A program made the translations under genes and the position numbers. Of a stretch of 64,000 nucleotides of DNA, positions 1 through 9,137 are shown one piece after another (the first letter of the stretch is position 1; every line of letters begins with the position of its first letter). The notes below the pieces were generated by a model that saw only the letters and a list, made by a program, of their open reading frames with translations, was not told where the DNA came from and searched no databases. The stretch is from Martelella sp. HB161492 (GTDB lineage: Bacteria; Pseudomonadota; Alphaproteobacteria; Rhizobiales; Rhizobiaceae). The stretch is taken from positions 462,301 through 526,300 of the forward strand of contig NZ_JAATVV010000002.1 of the NCBI RefSeq assembly GCF_013184775.1, read 5' to 3'.

Positions 1-687
1 CTGCTCGGTCTTGAGCGCATATTTGGCAACCTCGCCGAATTTCGCCGACCACAGTCCCGCAAGGCCGCCCTCTGCGCCGTCAACGACGCCCTGCTGCATG
101 GCGGAATAGAGTTCACCGAAGGCAAGCGGCGTCGGCACCGCGCCGAAGCGCTTCAGCATCTCGATATAGGTCTCGCTCGACATGGTTCTGAGCTTCTTGC
201 CATCGATACCGGCAACATCATCGACCGGCTCGGTCACATAAAGCGAACGGAAACCGCTGGAGAGATAGCCGAGCGGGGCGAAATTATGCTTGGCCGCCGT
301 GTCGAAAAGCGCCGCCCGCACGCCGGGATCAGCCATCACCTGCCCATACTCGTCCGAGGTGCGGAAGATATAGGGCAGATTGACGACGCCATAGGCCGGA
401 ATGACATTCTCAAGCGCTGCCGAATTGACCAGGCCGAGATCGATCACCCCCTTCTGGATCTGCTGGAAATAGTCGAGCTGATCTCCAAGCACGCCATTGG
501 CAAACACCTTGAACTTGACCCGGCCATCGGTCTTTTCCGCAACGGTGTCGGCGAATTCGGCAATCATTTCGCCTGCCGTGCTGTCGGCCTGAACATTGGT
601 GGCGATCTTGTAGGTCCTGGCCTCGGCCCCCGTCGCGGCCAAAGCCAGCACGCAGGCAACACCCAAAATCTTGACTGAATAATGCAT
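1..687 (-). CDS. TRAP transporter substrate-binding protein (DctP family), 3' end outside window
   Basis: Periplasmic solute receptor of a tripartite ATP-independent (TRAP) importer. Reading leftward from the ATG at 687, a signal peptide (MHYSVKILGVACVLALA, cleaved near AEA-RT) is followed by a DctP-type domain: an ARTYKIATN first strand, 'QIQKGVIDLG', 'GIDGKKLRTM' and 'YSAMQQGVVDGAEGG', which are the usual DctP signatures. About 229 residues are visible and the C-terminal third runs off the left edge. A good ribosome site (GGGAGG) sits 5-6 bases before the ATG. It diverges from a GH88 uronyl hydrolase and a LacI regulator, so an oligouronide or uronate ligand is a reasonable inference. The membrane subunits would lie outside the window. 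Confidence 0.9.
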   Translation of the reverse strand, partial: MHYSVKILGVACVLALAATGAEARTYKIATNVQADSTAGEMIAEFADTVAEKTDGRVKFKVFANGVLGDQLDYFQQIQKGVIDLGLVNSAALENVIPAYGVVNLPYIFRTSDEYGQVMADPGVRAALFDTAAKHNFAPLGYLSSGFRSLYVTEPVDDVAGIDGKKLRTMSSETYIEMLKRFGAVPTPLAFGELYSAMQQGVVDGAEGGLAGLWSAKFGEVAKYALKTEQ

Positions 688-946
688 TGATTCCTCCCTA
701 GGAATTTTGCGCGTCCGGCAGGGCCGATCGACCCCGCCGTCCCGATGCAGAACGGAAAACAACTGACAGCAGCCCCGCCAGCCGCCCTCCTGCCAATGAC
801 GCCAGCCCGAACACCAGTCTGGCAAACGGGACAAGCGGATGACCGGATTCATGCGACCGGCATCAACGAAAGTCAAGATAAACTTTCTCTATTGACGAAA
901 ATACGAAAATATCTGAAAAACAGGCAATCAACTCCGGGAGGCAGAC

Positions 947-2131
947 ATGAACAAGGTCGCAAACAGCTATTTTGCGCAGGAACAGGCGGCATCGCCTTCC
1001 AAACGGCATCAGGAAGCGCTTGAACGCTGCATTGCCCGGCTGGCGGAACAAATGCCGGTGATCGGCCTGCGCAATCCGAAGATCGGCACCGCGCAGAACC
1101 GCTGGATCTATTGCGACGGGCCGGACTGGGTCATGGGCTTCCTGTCGGGCACGCTCTGGCTTGCCTATCAGCTGACCGGACGCTCAGATTTCGCCCGGGC
1201 GGCAACCGCGCGACGCCCGGGCTTTCGCATGGTCCTGGAGAACCGGCGCTATCGGGATCACGATCTCGGCTTTCAGTTCTCGCTCTCTTCTGTCGCCGAA
1301 TGGCAGATGACCGGCGATCGGGAGGCGAGGCGCATGGGGCTGGCGGCAGCCGATGCGCTGCTTGGCCGCTTCCGGCCCGAGGGCGGCTATATCCAGGCAT
1401 GGACAGCGCGCGGCCCCGATGACCGCGCCCAGGCACGCTTTGCCAATGGCCGGATGATCGCCGACACGATGCAGAACCTCGCCCTGCTCTATTGGGCAAA
1501 CCGCCAAACAGGCATTGACGACTACCGCGATGTTGCTGATATTCATGCAGAAACGGCCGCGCGCTTGCTGGTGCGCGACGACGACACCAGCTTTCACACC
1601 TTCCTGTTCGACCCCGCAGACGGCACGCCCCTGCGCGGTGAAACCCATCAGGGCTTTGCCGACGGATCGTGCTGGTCACGCGGACAGGCATGGCTCATCC
1701 ACGGCTTTGCCCAATGCCATGCCTACACCCGCAACGCGGCCTTCCTTGCTATCGCAAGCCGTCTCGCCGCGCGGGCGGAAACACTGGTCGGCTCTCAGGC
1801 CGTACCGGTCTGGGATTTCGCCGATGATCCGGCCAAACCCGATCACATCGACAGTTCGGCAGGCGCGGTCATGGCAGCCGGCCTCTATCTTCTTGCCGGG
1901 CAATGCGCTGATCCGGCGGACCGGCTGCGCTGGCGCGCCTTTGCCGACAGGCTGCTCGACGGGTTGATCGCGACCTGCGACCTGACGGCAACCGAAGGCG
2001 CGCAGGGCTTTCTCGCCCATGGCGCCGCCCATGTACCAGCCGGGCGCCATGACGCGATGCTGCCCTATGGCGACTATTATTTCATGGAAGCACTGATGCG
2101 CTCGCTCGGCCATAACAGCTTTTTCTGGTAA
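947..2131 (+). CDS. GH88 unsaturated glucuronyl/rhamnogalacturonyl hydrolase
   Basis: A cytoplasmic glycoside hydrolase of family 88 (394 aa, normal length, no signal peptide). Such enzymes hydrate the delta-4,5 double bond of unsaturated uronic acids left by polysaccharide lyases, releasing the sugar. The alpha6/alpha6-barrel signatures are visible: HDLGFQF (residues 105-111, Asp106) and ADTMQNL (Asp173), which match the two catalytic aspartates of the UGL family, then CWSRGQAW near 235 and LPYGDYYF near the C-terminus. GGGAGG lies 5 bases before the ATG. It diverges from a TRAP solute receptor and precedes a LacI gene, which suggests uptake and processing of pectin- or glycosaminoglycan-derived oligomers. 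Glucuronyl and rhamnogalacturonyl specificity cannot be told apart from sequence alone. Confidence 0.88.
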   Translation: MNKVANSYFAQEQAASPSKRHQEALERCIARLAEQMPVIGLRNPKIGTAQNRWIYCDGPDWVMGFLSGTLWLAYQLTGRSDFARAATARRPGFRMVLENRRYRDHDLGFQFSLSSVAEWQMTGDREARRMGLAAADALLGRFRPEGGYIQAWTARGPDDRAQARFANGRMIADTMQNLALLYWANRQTGIDDYRDVADIHAETAARLLVRDDDTSFHTFLFDPADGTPLRGETHQGFADGSCWSRGQAWLIHGFAQCHAYTRNAAFLAIASRLAARAETLVGSQAVPVWDFADDPAKPDHIDSSAGAVMAAGLYLLAGQCADPADRLRWRAFADRLLDGLIATCDLTATEGAQGFLAHGAAHVPAGRHDAMLPYGDYYFMEALMRSLGHNSFFW

Positions 2132-2294
2132 TCAGAAAAAGCGTTAGGAAAGTTTCGCGAAATTTCGTATAACCGCCTCCATGTTAACGCCGAGCCTTCC
2201 AGATCGGTGCAATCGCCATCAGGCGCCGTCTGCGCACCCCGCATGATCATGCCGGGACAGAAAGCAGCGCCAGTGCTTCGGGAGACGTGCGGAC

Positions 2295-3359
2295 ATGTCG
2301 GCCAATCAGGACACGGGCTCTAGCCTGCCGGAACCGACCTTGAAGGATGTTGCCGAAGCCTCAGGGCTTTCAGTGGCGGCCGTTTCCAAGGTTCTGAACA
2401 ACCGGGAAGGTGTCAGCAACGCCAAGCGCGAACTGGTGACCCGCATTGCCCGCGAGCTTGGCTATAAGGGCCGCAGCGGCCGCCTGCCCGCCATCCGCCG
2501 GATCGAATCGGCGGTACTGGTGACACTCGACAAATATGTCACCAAGGATGTTTTCTACGGCGAGATCCTCGACGGGCTTTTTGAAAGCGCCCGTGACGAA
2601 GGGATTGCCATCCGCCTTGCCATTGTCACCTCCAATGATCCGCTGAGTGCCGATTTCAGGGCGCTGCGTGAGACGGAAGGCGATGCAACCATTCTCGTCG
2701 GACTGGACGAGGAGCCGGTCATCGAAGCCGTGCGCCAGGCCGGACGGCCTGCGGTTCTCGTCAACGGCATGGACCGCAAGATGCAGCTTTCCAGCGTTTC
2801 GCCGGATTATAATTTCGGCGGCTGGGCGGCAACCCGCCACCTGCTGGACCTTGGCCATCGCGAGATCGTTCACGCCACCCATATCTACCGCGAATCGCTG
2901 AAGCGCCGCCTGCTTGGCTTTCGCGACGCCCTGGAGGAAGCCGGCATTGCCTTCGCCCCGGAACGCCACGTCCTGGATGTCGGCTCGCCCGACATGCTGA
3001 CCCTGTCCTGCGCCGATATCGTCGCAAAATGGCTGAAGGCCCGCACGCCAAGGCCCACGGCCGTTTTCTGCGCCAATGACATGGTGGCGCTGGGCGTGCT
3101 GAAGGCCGCCGCCGCTATAGGGCTTGAAGTACCGAAGGACCTGTCGGTCATCGGCTTTGACGGCCTGTCGCTCGGCGCCCATTCCAACCCGCCGCTGACG
3201 ACGATGCAGATGGACCGCCGCGAGATGGCGCGGGTTGCCATCGAGCTTTTGGTCGGCCAGGCCGCAGGCGGCTTTGCATCGGCCCGGCGCATGACGCTTG
3301 GCGTCGAACGGATCGAGCGGCAGACCACGGCGGTCGCACCGCCGCCGCACCACCCCTGA
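2295..3359 (+). CDS. LacI family transcriptional regulator
   Basis: Sugar-responsive repressor of 354 aa. The N-terminal helix-turn-helix (about residues 15-40, TLKDVAEASGLSVAAVSKVL) carries the LacI signature, followed by the hinge helix and a periplasmic-binding-protein-like effector domain (FCANDMVALG, SVIGFDG). It starts 163 bp after the GH88 gene and points the same way, so it most likely controls the GH88 and TRAP transport genes in response to an oligouronide or its product. That role is inferred from position only. The gene ends 19 bp before copy 1 of the dispersed repeat described elsewhere in this annotation. Confidence 0.9.
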   Translation: MSANQDTGSSLPEPTLKDVAEASGLSVAAVSKVLNNREGVSNAKRELVTRIARELGYKGRSGRLPAIRRIESAVLVTLDKYVTKDVFYGEILDGLFESARDEGIAIRLAIVTSNDPLSADFRALRETEGDATILVGLDEEPVIEAVRQAGRPAVLVNGMDRKMQLSSVSPDYNFGGWAATRHLLDLGHREIVHATHIYRESLKRRLLGFRDALEEAGIAFAPERHVLDVGSPDMLTLSCADIVAKWLKARTPRPTAVFCANDMVALGVLKAAAAIGLEVPKDLSVIGFDGLSLGAHSNPPLTTMQMDRREMARVAIELLVGQAAGGFASARRMTLGVERIERQTTAVAPPPHHP

Positions 3360-3377
3360 CCCCGCCTCAGCCATCAG

Positions 3378-3433
3378 GCGCATCGGCCCGGAAGATCGGA
3401 ATCGATTTTCGGAGAGCACGATGCGCAGATTGA
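3378..3433 (+). repeat. Dispersed rhizobial-type intergenic repeat, copy 1
   Basis: The segment contains GCGCATCGG, ATCGGAATCGATTTTCG and CGATGCGCAGATT, the same ordered blocks as copies at 6191-6257 (inverted) and 47251-47320. The core includes a near-palindrome (CGGAATCGATTTTCG) and paired GCGCATCG / CGATGCGC ends, so it can fold into a hairpin. It sits between the LacI gene and the molybdoenzyme gene. Confidence 0.75.
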
Positions 3434-3572
3434 CCAGGCTCCAATCGACATCGCTGCGCTTCGCAAAGGCGGTACGCCTCCCGCGCTGCGCGCAATGATG
3501 CGTTTCCGAAACGGCATTGACGGGCTATCTTGACACGATAAGAACAACCAGAGCGGAACAGGAGACACGCTG

Positions 3573-5828
3573 ATGGCCGATGACCAGACCAGACGGACCA
3601 GGGTGACATCGAGCCATTGGGGCGCCTTTGAAGTGGATGTCGAGGGAGACAGGATCGTCGCCACCCGGCCCTTCAGGCGGGACCCGAACCCTTCCTCCAT
3701 TCCGGAGGCAATCCCGGCCGCGGTGCATCACAAAAGCCGCATTGCCCGGCCGGCAATCCGGCGCGGCTGGCTGGAGAGGCGCGAACGCAGCGGCCGCGGC
3801 AGCGACGACTTCGTGGCCCTCCCCTGGGACGAAGCGCTTGATATCGCTGCGACGGAGATCGGCCGGATCCTGCGCGAACACGGCAATGAAGCAATCTATG
3901 GCGGCTCCTATGGCTGGAGTTCGGCCGGACGGTTCCACCACGCCCAAAGTCAGGTCCACCGCTTCCTCAACAGCATTGGCGGCTATGTCGCCTCGTTCGG
4001 CAGCTATTCCACCGGCTGCGCCCAGTCGATCATGCCGCATGTCTTCGGGGTGAACTTTCTCAAGCTGCTCTATGAACACCAGGACGGCTGGCAGACGATC
4101 CATGATCATACCGAGACCCTGGTGATGTTCGGCGGGATAAACCCGAAGAATTCCCAGGTCAGCATGGGCGGCATCACCGAACATGAGACGGCCAGCTGGT
4201 TTGACCGCTTCCATGCCCGCGGCATGCGGCTGATCAATATCGCGCCGCAGCGCGGCGATGCCCCGCCCGGCAGCGAATGGATCGCGGTTCGTCCCGCCGC
4301 CGATACCGCTTTGATGCTGGCGCTCGCGCATACACTGGAAAGCGAGCGGCTGACCGACACCGTCTTCCTGGATCGCTATACCGAGGGATTTGAACGCTTC
4401 CGCCCCTATCTGATGGGGAAAAGCGATGGCCAGCCGAAAAGCCCGGAATGGGCCGCCCCCCTTTGCGGCGTTGCACCGCACACCATCCGCGCACTGGCCC
4501 GCCGCATGGCTTCGACCCGCACACTGATCACTGTTGCCTGGTCACTTCAGCGCGGCGAACATGGCGAGCAGCCCTACTGGATGTCGGCGGTTCTGGCGGC
4601 CATGCTGGGCCAGATCGGCCTGCCCGGCGGTGGCGTCGGCTATGGTTACGGCGCCATTGGCGGCGTCGGCAAATCGCTGATCGGCATGCGCGGCATGACA
4701 TTTTCCCAGTTCGAAAATCCGGTGAAGAAGGTCATTCCTGTCGCCCGCGTCGGCGACATGCTGCGCCATCCCGGCGCGCATTATGATTTCAACGGCAGGC
4801 GCGAGCCCTATCCCGATATCCGCCTGATCTACTGGGCCGGCGGCAATCCCTATCACCACCATCAGGATCTCAACGCCCTGCATGACGCCTGGCAGCGCCC
4901 TGAAACCATCATCGTCAACGAGCCATGGTGGACGGCAACCGCCAAGCGCGCCGACATCGTCTTCCCGGCGACCACGCCCTATGAGCGCGAGGATATCGGC
5001 CGCTCCAATCTCGATGATTATCTGTTCCACATGCCGAAGCTGATCCCGCCGGTGGCAGAGGCGCGCGATGACTACGACATTTTCACAGGTCTGGCCGAAC
5101 GGCTGAATGCCGGCGACACCTTCACTGGCGGCAAGAGTGCCGGGGAATGGATTGAATTTCTTTATGAGGAATTTCGCAGCCTTGCCGCCGGGCAGGATAT
5201 CGTCCTGCCGGATCTCGATGGTCTGCGCGCCTGCAACTGGGTGCATCTGCCGATCAAAGACGATGGCCCCAACCGCACGCTTTTTGCGCCTTTCCGCGAA
5301 GACCCGGAAGCGGCCCCGCTTGGCACACCATCGGGCCGGATCGAGATCTTTTCGGAGCGGATCGATGGTTTCGGCTATGATGACTGCCCTGGCCATCCGG
5401 TCTGGCTGCCGCCATCGGAATGGCTGGGCGCGGCAACAGCGCAAGCCCCGCTCCATCTGGTCTCGCCACAGCCGGGCGACAAGCTGCACAGCCAGCTGGA
5501 ATGCGCTCTGGCCGACCGGGCTGGCGCGCGGCCGGCAACGCTGATCATCCACCCGCAGGACGCCGACATGCGCGGCATCAAGAACCACGATCTGGTGCGC
5601 GTCTTCAACGCACGCGGCGCCTGCCGGGCCCGGGCACTCGTCTCCGATGATATCCATCCGCAGGTGATCGCACTGCCGACCGGCGCCTGGTATGGCGATC
5701 CGTCCGACAATCTGGACCCCGACGGCAACCCCAATGTCCTGACCATGGACGTCGGCACATCGCGCCTCGGCCAGGGCTCCAGTGCCCATACCGCTCTGGT
5801 GGAGGTTGCGCTGCTTTCGACGCCATAG
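3573..5828 (+). CDS. Molybdopterin oxidoreductase of the BisC/TorA (DMSO reductase) group
   Basis: A Mo-bis-MGD reductase of 751 aa, about the length of BisC/TorA enzymes that reduce S- or N-oxides such as biotin sulfoxide, methionine sulfoxide or TMAO. There is no twin-arginine signal and no N-terminal Fe-S cysteine motif, so it should be cytoplasmic like BisC. GSYSTGCAQSIMPHV at 143-157 contains the probable molybdenum-ligand serine Ser146, matching the DYSTGAAQ motif of DorA/BisC. Further family marks are YWAGGNPYHHHQD and EPWWTATAKRADIVFPATTP, plus a C-terminal MGD-binding beta-barrel. The substrate is not decidable. No cofactor or electron-transfer partner gene is adjacent, only a small secreted protein 23 bp downstream. 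Confidence 0.88.
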   Translation: MADDQTRRTRVTSSHWGAFEVDVEGDRIVATRPFRRDPNPSSIPEAIPAAVHHKSRIARPAIRRGWLERRERSGRGSDDFVALPWDEALDIAATEIGRILREHGNEAIYGGSYGWSSAGRFHHAQSQVHRFLNSIGGYVASFGSYSTGCAQSIMPHVFGVNFLKLLYEHQDGWQTIHDHTETLVMFGGINPKNSQVSMGGITEHETASWFDRFHARGMRLINIAPQRGDAPPGSEWIAVRPAADTALMLALAHTLESERLTDTVFLDRYTEGFERFRPYLMGKSDGQPKSPEWAAPLCGVAPHTIRALARRMASTRTLITVAWSLQRGEHGEQPYWMSAVLAAMLGQIGLPGGGVGYGYGAIGGVGKSLIGMRGMTFSQFENPVKKVIPVARVGDMLRHPGAHYDFNGRREPYPDIRLIYWAGGNPYHHHQDLNALHDAWQRPETIIVNEPWWTATAKRADIVFPATTPYEREDIGRSNLDDYLFHMPKLIPPVAEARDDYDIFTGLAERLNAGDTFTGGKSAGEWIEFLYEEFRSLAAGQDIVLPDLDGLRACNWVHLPIKDDGPNRTLFAPFREDPEAAPLGTPSGRIEIFSERIDGFGYDDCPGHPVWLPPSEWLGAATAQAPLHLVSPQPGDKLHSQLECALADRAGARPATLIIHPQDADMRGIKNHDLVRVFNARGACRARALVSDDIHPQVIALPTGAWYGDPSDNLDPDGNPNVLTMDVGTSRLGQGSSAHTALVEVALLSTP

Positions 5829-5851
5829 CCTCAACAAAAAGGATCCGCGCG

Positions 5852-6160
5852 ATGCTCAAACTCGCCTTTCTTCTGGCGCTTGTCGCACCGCTTCCGGTGC
5901 ATGTTGCCGCCCGTCAGGCCACGGGCCTTGATTGCGGCAACAATGAAGGCCCGATGATCTGCGCTGATCCGGTACTTGCCACGCTGGATCAGCGTCTGGC
6001 GGCGCGCTATGACGCAGCCATGCATGTCGTGCAATCGCTTGATGATGGCGCGCGCCAGGCTGAAGACGAACTGCGCAGCGTGCAGCAGGAATGGATCTCC
6101 GAGCGCAATCACTGCTGGAATGAAACTGATCTGCGCAGCTGCATCGAACAGTCCTTCTGA
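5852..6160 (+). CDS. Small secreted LprI/DUF1311-like protein
   Basis: A 102 aa protein with an N-terminal signal peptide (MLKLAFLLALVAPLPVHVAA) followed by the cysteine-containing pattern of the lysozyme-inhibitor LprI N-terminal family: DCGNNEGPMICADPVLATLD, a conserved middle (QQEWISERNHC) and a last cysteine in LRSCIEQSF. Family members usually continue for some residues after this last cysteine (often Tyr/Arg-rich), so this copy ends early. It starts 23 bp after the molybdoenzyme and may be cotranscribed. The function is unproven; inhibition of host lysozyme is known only for some relatives. Confidence 0.7.
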   Translation: MLKLAFLLALVAPLPVHVAARQATGLDCGNNEGPMICADPVLATLDQRLAARYDAAMHVVQSLDDGARQAEDELRSVQQEWISERNHCWNETDLRSCIEQSF

Positions 6161-6190
6161 AAACCAGTCTGCGATGGCGCGACCATTGGC

Positions 6191-6257
6191 GCTCTATCTT
6201 ATTGAATCTACAAATTGTTTTTCGAAAATCGATTCCGATTTTAGCGCCGATGCGCTA
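6191..6257 (-). repeat. Dispersed rhizobial-type intergenic repeat, copy 2 (inverted)
   Basis: Read on the minus strand this copy begins TAGCGCATCGGC, continues ATCGGAATCGATTTTCGAAAA and ends TAGATTCAATAAGATAGAGC. It matches copy 3 (47251-47320) nearly base for base at both ends. Its first three bases (TAG, 6255-6257) are the stop codon of the MFS gene. Confidence 0.8.
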
Positions 6258-7694
6258 GTCCTGCCGATCGCTGGAAACACCGGCATGTCTGCCCGGCAGC
6301 CCGACCGAAGCCAGAAGTGTCAGGACGTGGATGAGGCAAAGGGCCAGAAACGCCAGAGCGTAAGGGGTCGATACCGACGGGTGCGGCGCATGCCCGTCGA
6401 GATTTAGGGCAAGAAAGCTCGCGCAAAGTGTGGTGAAGGTCGGACCGCCCAGCCGCTGGACGATGTTCATGGAGGTCGTGGCCATCGGAAGGTCCGGTTT
6501 CGAGACGGACATGTAGGCTGCCGTCATCGTCGGCAATCCGATCGCGCTCATCCCCATGCCCCGCAGAAACAGTGCCAGTTCAAGCATGACCAGATCAAGA
6601 CCATGGAATGCCATATAGACAAACGGTATCGTCGCCAGCAGCGTCAGCAAGGCACCGCCGGCCGCGACTTGCCGAAGGCCAAACCGGTCGGTCAGCTTCC
6701 CCATCAACGAATAGGTGACCAGCATCCCGCCCCCCATCGGCGCGAGCATCCAGCCCATTTCGGCCGAGCTGCGGCCGCAGGCACCGATGAGAAAGGCCGG
6801 GATCAGGAACTGGCCGGCGAACTGCGCCCCATTCGACAGGAACTGTGTGAGGGCACCGATCGAAAAGGCCCTGCGCCTGAACAGCCGGAGGTCGATCAGC
6901 GCATCGCCGCGCTTGCGTCTGGCATCCGCAAGAAAGGCGACCATCATCACGATGCCGGCAACGAAAAGGACCCGCCCCATGCTCTCGCCGATCTTGTCGG
7001 CGCCATAGAGAAACAGGCCCAGGCCGGGAGAAAGCAGCGCCAGACCGACCCAGTCCAATCTTTTCGCGGTCACCGCGTCCCGCTCGTCTGGCAGAAACAG
7101 GATCGCCAGCACCAGCGCGAGAACCCCGATGGGAAGATTGATCAGGAACAGCCAGCGCCACGAGGCATATTGCAGGATCGTGCCGGCAATGACCGGCCCG
7201 AGCACCGGCGCAAGCAGAACCGGAAGCGCCATATAGCCCGCAACCCGCGCCATCTGCCGGCCGGCGGCCCTTGCGATCATCATCTGCGCCATGGGCGCGA
7301 GCAGGCCACCGCTGACCCCCTGAAGGAGCCGAAATGCGATCAGTGTGTGCGCCGACCAGGCGAGCCCGCAGACGGCCGACAGCAGCGTGAAGCTTGCAAA
7401 GCACCAGAGATAGAGCCGCTTTGCGCCGATCCGGCCAACCAGCCATCCGCTCAGCGGCAGGGCCAGCGCCAGCGCCAGAAGATAGCCGCTCATAACCCAC
7501 TGGATGGTTTGAAGGGTTGAATGGAGCTCTGTGGCGAGCGTCGATAGCGAGACATTGACAATGGTCGCGTCGAGCTGTGCAAGCAGGCCACCGAAAAGCG
7601 CGACAGCGGCGATTTTCCAGACAGACCGGTCGAGCCGGTCTTGCTGATGACACTGTTGGGAAAGGCCGTTTCCCGATGTTGGCGGAACTGACAT
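6255..7694 (-). CDS. DHA2-family MFS drug/proton antiporter
   Basis: A multidrug-efflux type major facilitator of about 479 aa with 14 predicted membrane segments (EmrB/QacA group). Visible marks are 'LDATIVNVSLSTLA' in TM1, 'LALALALPLSGWLVGRIGAKR' (motif A region) and 'RLLQGVSGGLLAPMAQMMIA'. The frame is open up to an ATG at 7727, but that start would overlap the upstream gene by 29 bp. The ATG at 7694 lies just past that gene's stop and has an AGGA 11 bases ahead, so it is preferred. This is the last gene of the MarR-led leftward operon, which suggests export of, or resistance to, a small aromatic compound. The stop codon is supplied by repeat copy 2. Confidence 0.88.
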   Translation of the reverse strand: MSVPPTSGNGLSQQCHQQDRLDRSVWKIAAVALFGGLLAQLDATIVNVSLSTLATELHSTLQTIQWVMSGYLLALALALPLSGWLVGRIGAKRLYLWCFASFTLLSAVCGLAWSAHTLIAFRLLQGVSGGLLAPMAQMMIARAAGRQMARVAGYMALPVLLAPVLGPVIAGTILQYASWRWLFLINLPIGVLALVLAILFLPDERDAVTAKRLDWVGLALLSPGLGLFLYGADKIGESMGRVLFVAGIVMMVAFLADARRKRGDALIDLRLFRRRAFSIGALTQFLSNGAQFAGQFLIPAFLIGACGRSSAEMGWMLAPMGGGMLVTYSLMGKLTDRFGLRQVAAGGALLTLLATIPFVYMAFHGLDLVMLELALFLRGMGMSAIGLPTMTAAYMSVSKPDLPMATTSMNIVQRLGGPTFTTLCASFLALNLDGHAPHPSVSTPYALAFLALCLIHVLTLLASVGLPGRHAGVSSDRQD

Positions 7695-7698
7695 CCGC

Positions 7699-8034
7699 TC
7701 AATGATCCTGAGGGGCATTGCCGCCATTGAAGCGTCCGAAGGCGCGGGCGGAGAACATGGCGATCAGCAACACGCCGATACCGGCCGACGAGGCCTGGTC
7801 GACGGCGCGGATATCGAAATCTCCCACCAGAACCAGAAACACATAGGCGAGGATGATATTCGCACAGCCCCACAGCACATTGACTGTCGAGGATGACAGG
7901 CCCTCGCCATGCGGCCTGGCAAATGGGCTCTGGAAGGAACGCCCCATCATGCCCGAGACGAAATGAGGAATGGCGTTTGCGAGGAACATGCCGCCGACAA
8001 GATAGGATAAATCGTGAAGCCAGCTCATGCGCAT
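7699..8034 (-). CDS. Small integral membrane protein of unknown function
   Basis: A 111 aa protein with three to four hydrophobic stretches (LSYLVGGMFLANAIPHF, NVLWGCANIILAYVFLVLVG, SSAGIGVLLIAMFSA). I do not recognise a named family. The start overlaps the end of the isochorismatase-fold gene by 10 bp and the stop lies 5 bp before the preferred start of the efflux pump gene, so translation is probably coupled within the operon. The conserved-looking first helix with GGMFLANAIPHF resembles small membrane proteins found beside transporters, but no function can be assigned. Confidence 0.7.
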   Translation of the reverse strand: MRMSWLHDLSYLVGGMFLANAIPHFVSGMMGRSFQSPFARPHGEGLSSSTVNVLWGCANIILAYVFLVLVGDFDIRAVDQASSAGIGVLLIAMFSARAFGRFNGGNAPQDH

Positions 8035-8594
8035 GCGCTCCTCGTTTCAAGACAATCGAGAATGTCCTGCGTTGTAGCTGTTTCTCCGATCCGGGGAAAA
8101 ACCCGTTCGGTACTCCATCTGTGCGCATCCTCGCGCATGTCGGTCATGGCATCCGTTGCCAGCGCCACATGGAAGCCGAGTTCGTGGGCCTGACGCGCGG
8201 TCATTTCGACGCCGTTGCTCGTGGAAACACCAGCGATCACAACCTGCGTCACGCCGGCAGATCGCAGATGGGCTTCAAGATCGGTGTGGGTGAACGCGCC
8301 GGGCGTCATCTTTGTCACCAGGTGATCCCCGGCCTGTCGGTTCAGGTCCGGGATCAGCTCTGCCCAGTCGTCCGGCACCTCCCGCAAGGGGCGCGGCAGC
8401 TCTGTCCGGCCTGACGGGCCGCCGGCCACATTGACCAGCACGACGGGCAAATCAAGTGTGCGAAAGGCTGTCACCAACGCCACGACATTGTCCACCACAG
8501 CGCTGATCGGATGAACCGTTGGCATCGACACGATGCCTTTTTGAAGATCAATGACGATGAGACCGCAGTCCCTGTCGAGGGGCGATATGGACAC
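8025..8594 (-). CDS. Isochorismatase-fold hydrolase lacking the catalytic cysteine
   Basis: 189 aa, with the alpha/beta fold of the isochorismatase/cysteine hydrolase superfamily. The family Asp (LIVIDLQKG, residues 12-20) and Lys (LVTKMTPGAF) are in place. At the position where N-carbamoylsarcosine amidases and nicotinamidases carry their nucleophile (T-x-x-C-V), this protein reads STSNGV, with Gly instead of Cys. It therefore resembles isochorismatase proper or an uncharacterised subgroup that does not use thiol catalysis. It is the second gene of a leftward unit, between marR and a small membrane protein, and probably modifies the compound sensed by MarR or exported by the pump. Confidence 0.82.
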   Translation of the reverse strand: MSISPLDRDCGLIVIDLQKGIVSMPTVHPISAVVDNVVALVTAFRTLDLPVVLVNVAGGPSGRTELPRPLREVPDDWAELIPDLNRQAGDHLVTKMTPGAFTHTDLEAHLRSAGVTQVVIAGVSTSNGVEMTARQAHELGFHVALATDAMTDMREDAHRWSTERVFPRIGETATTQDILDCLETRSACA

Positions 8595-8665
8595 GATAAA
8601 GTCCTTTCAGAAAATGAGGGGCGATGCCGGGCTGCCCGCCGCTGCGTTACGGGGATCGCCCGGGG

Positions 8666-9121
8666 TCATTGCGGCGAGGACGCATCCCCCAATCGCCGGA
8701 TCAGCCGCGTTGCCGCCACCAGCAATTGCCTTTCGTCGTCCGAAAATGCGGCCATCGCCTCCAGAAGCCATTGCTGCTTCGCAGCGCTTCTCCTGTCGCG
8801 GGCGTCCGCTCCCTTTGGGGTCAGCACGAACAGAACCTGTCGGCGGTCGCGCGGATGCGGGCGTCGCGCAACAAGCCCTTCGCGCTCCAGCTCGCTCAGT
8901 GTCATGCCCATGGACTGCGGCTTCACCGCTTCGGCACGCGCCAGATCGGCCGTCGTCATGGCGCCCGCTCGGTCAAGGCGCGCCAGCACGCTGGTCTGTG
9001 ACCAGCTCAGCCCATCCGGATTGGTGGCAGAGCGCAAGCGGCGCAGAAGCTGACCAATCGCCAATGACAGATCGGTGACTGCGGCTTCGGCGGACGTTTC
9101 ATTCTCGATGGAATTTGCCAT
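8666..9121 (-). CDS. MarR family transcriptional regulator
   Basis: A winged-helix repressor of 151 aa from the ATG at 9121. It has a central wHTH (QTSVLARLDRAGAMTTADLARAEAVKPQSM) and the wing with the DxRQ/R pattern (RPHPRDRRQVLFVLTPKG). The open frame reaches an upstream ATG at 9157, but that codon lies inside the palindrome at 9138-9171, so initiation at MANSIENE (9121) is more likely. First gene of the operon marR - isochorismatase-fold - membrane protein - DHA2 pump. Autoregulation through the palindrome just upstream is strongly suggested. Confidence 0.88.
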   Translation of the reverse strand: MANSIENETSAEAAVTDLSLAIGQLLRRLRSATNPDGLSWSQTSVLARLDRAGAMTTADLARAEAVKPQSMGMTLSELEREGLVARRPHPRDRRQVLFVLTPKGADARDRRSAAKQQWLLEAMAAFSDDERQLLVAATRLIRRLGDASSPQ

Positions 9122-9137
9122 GAAGGGCACGATATAA

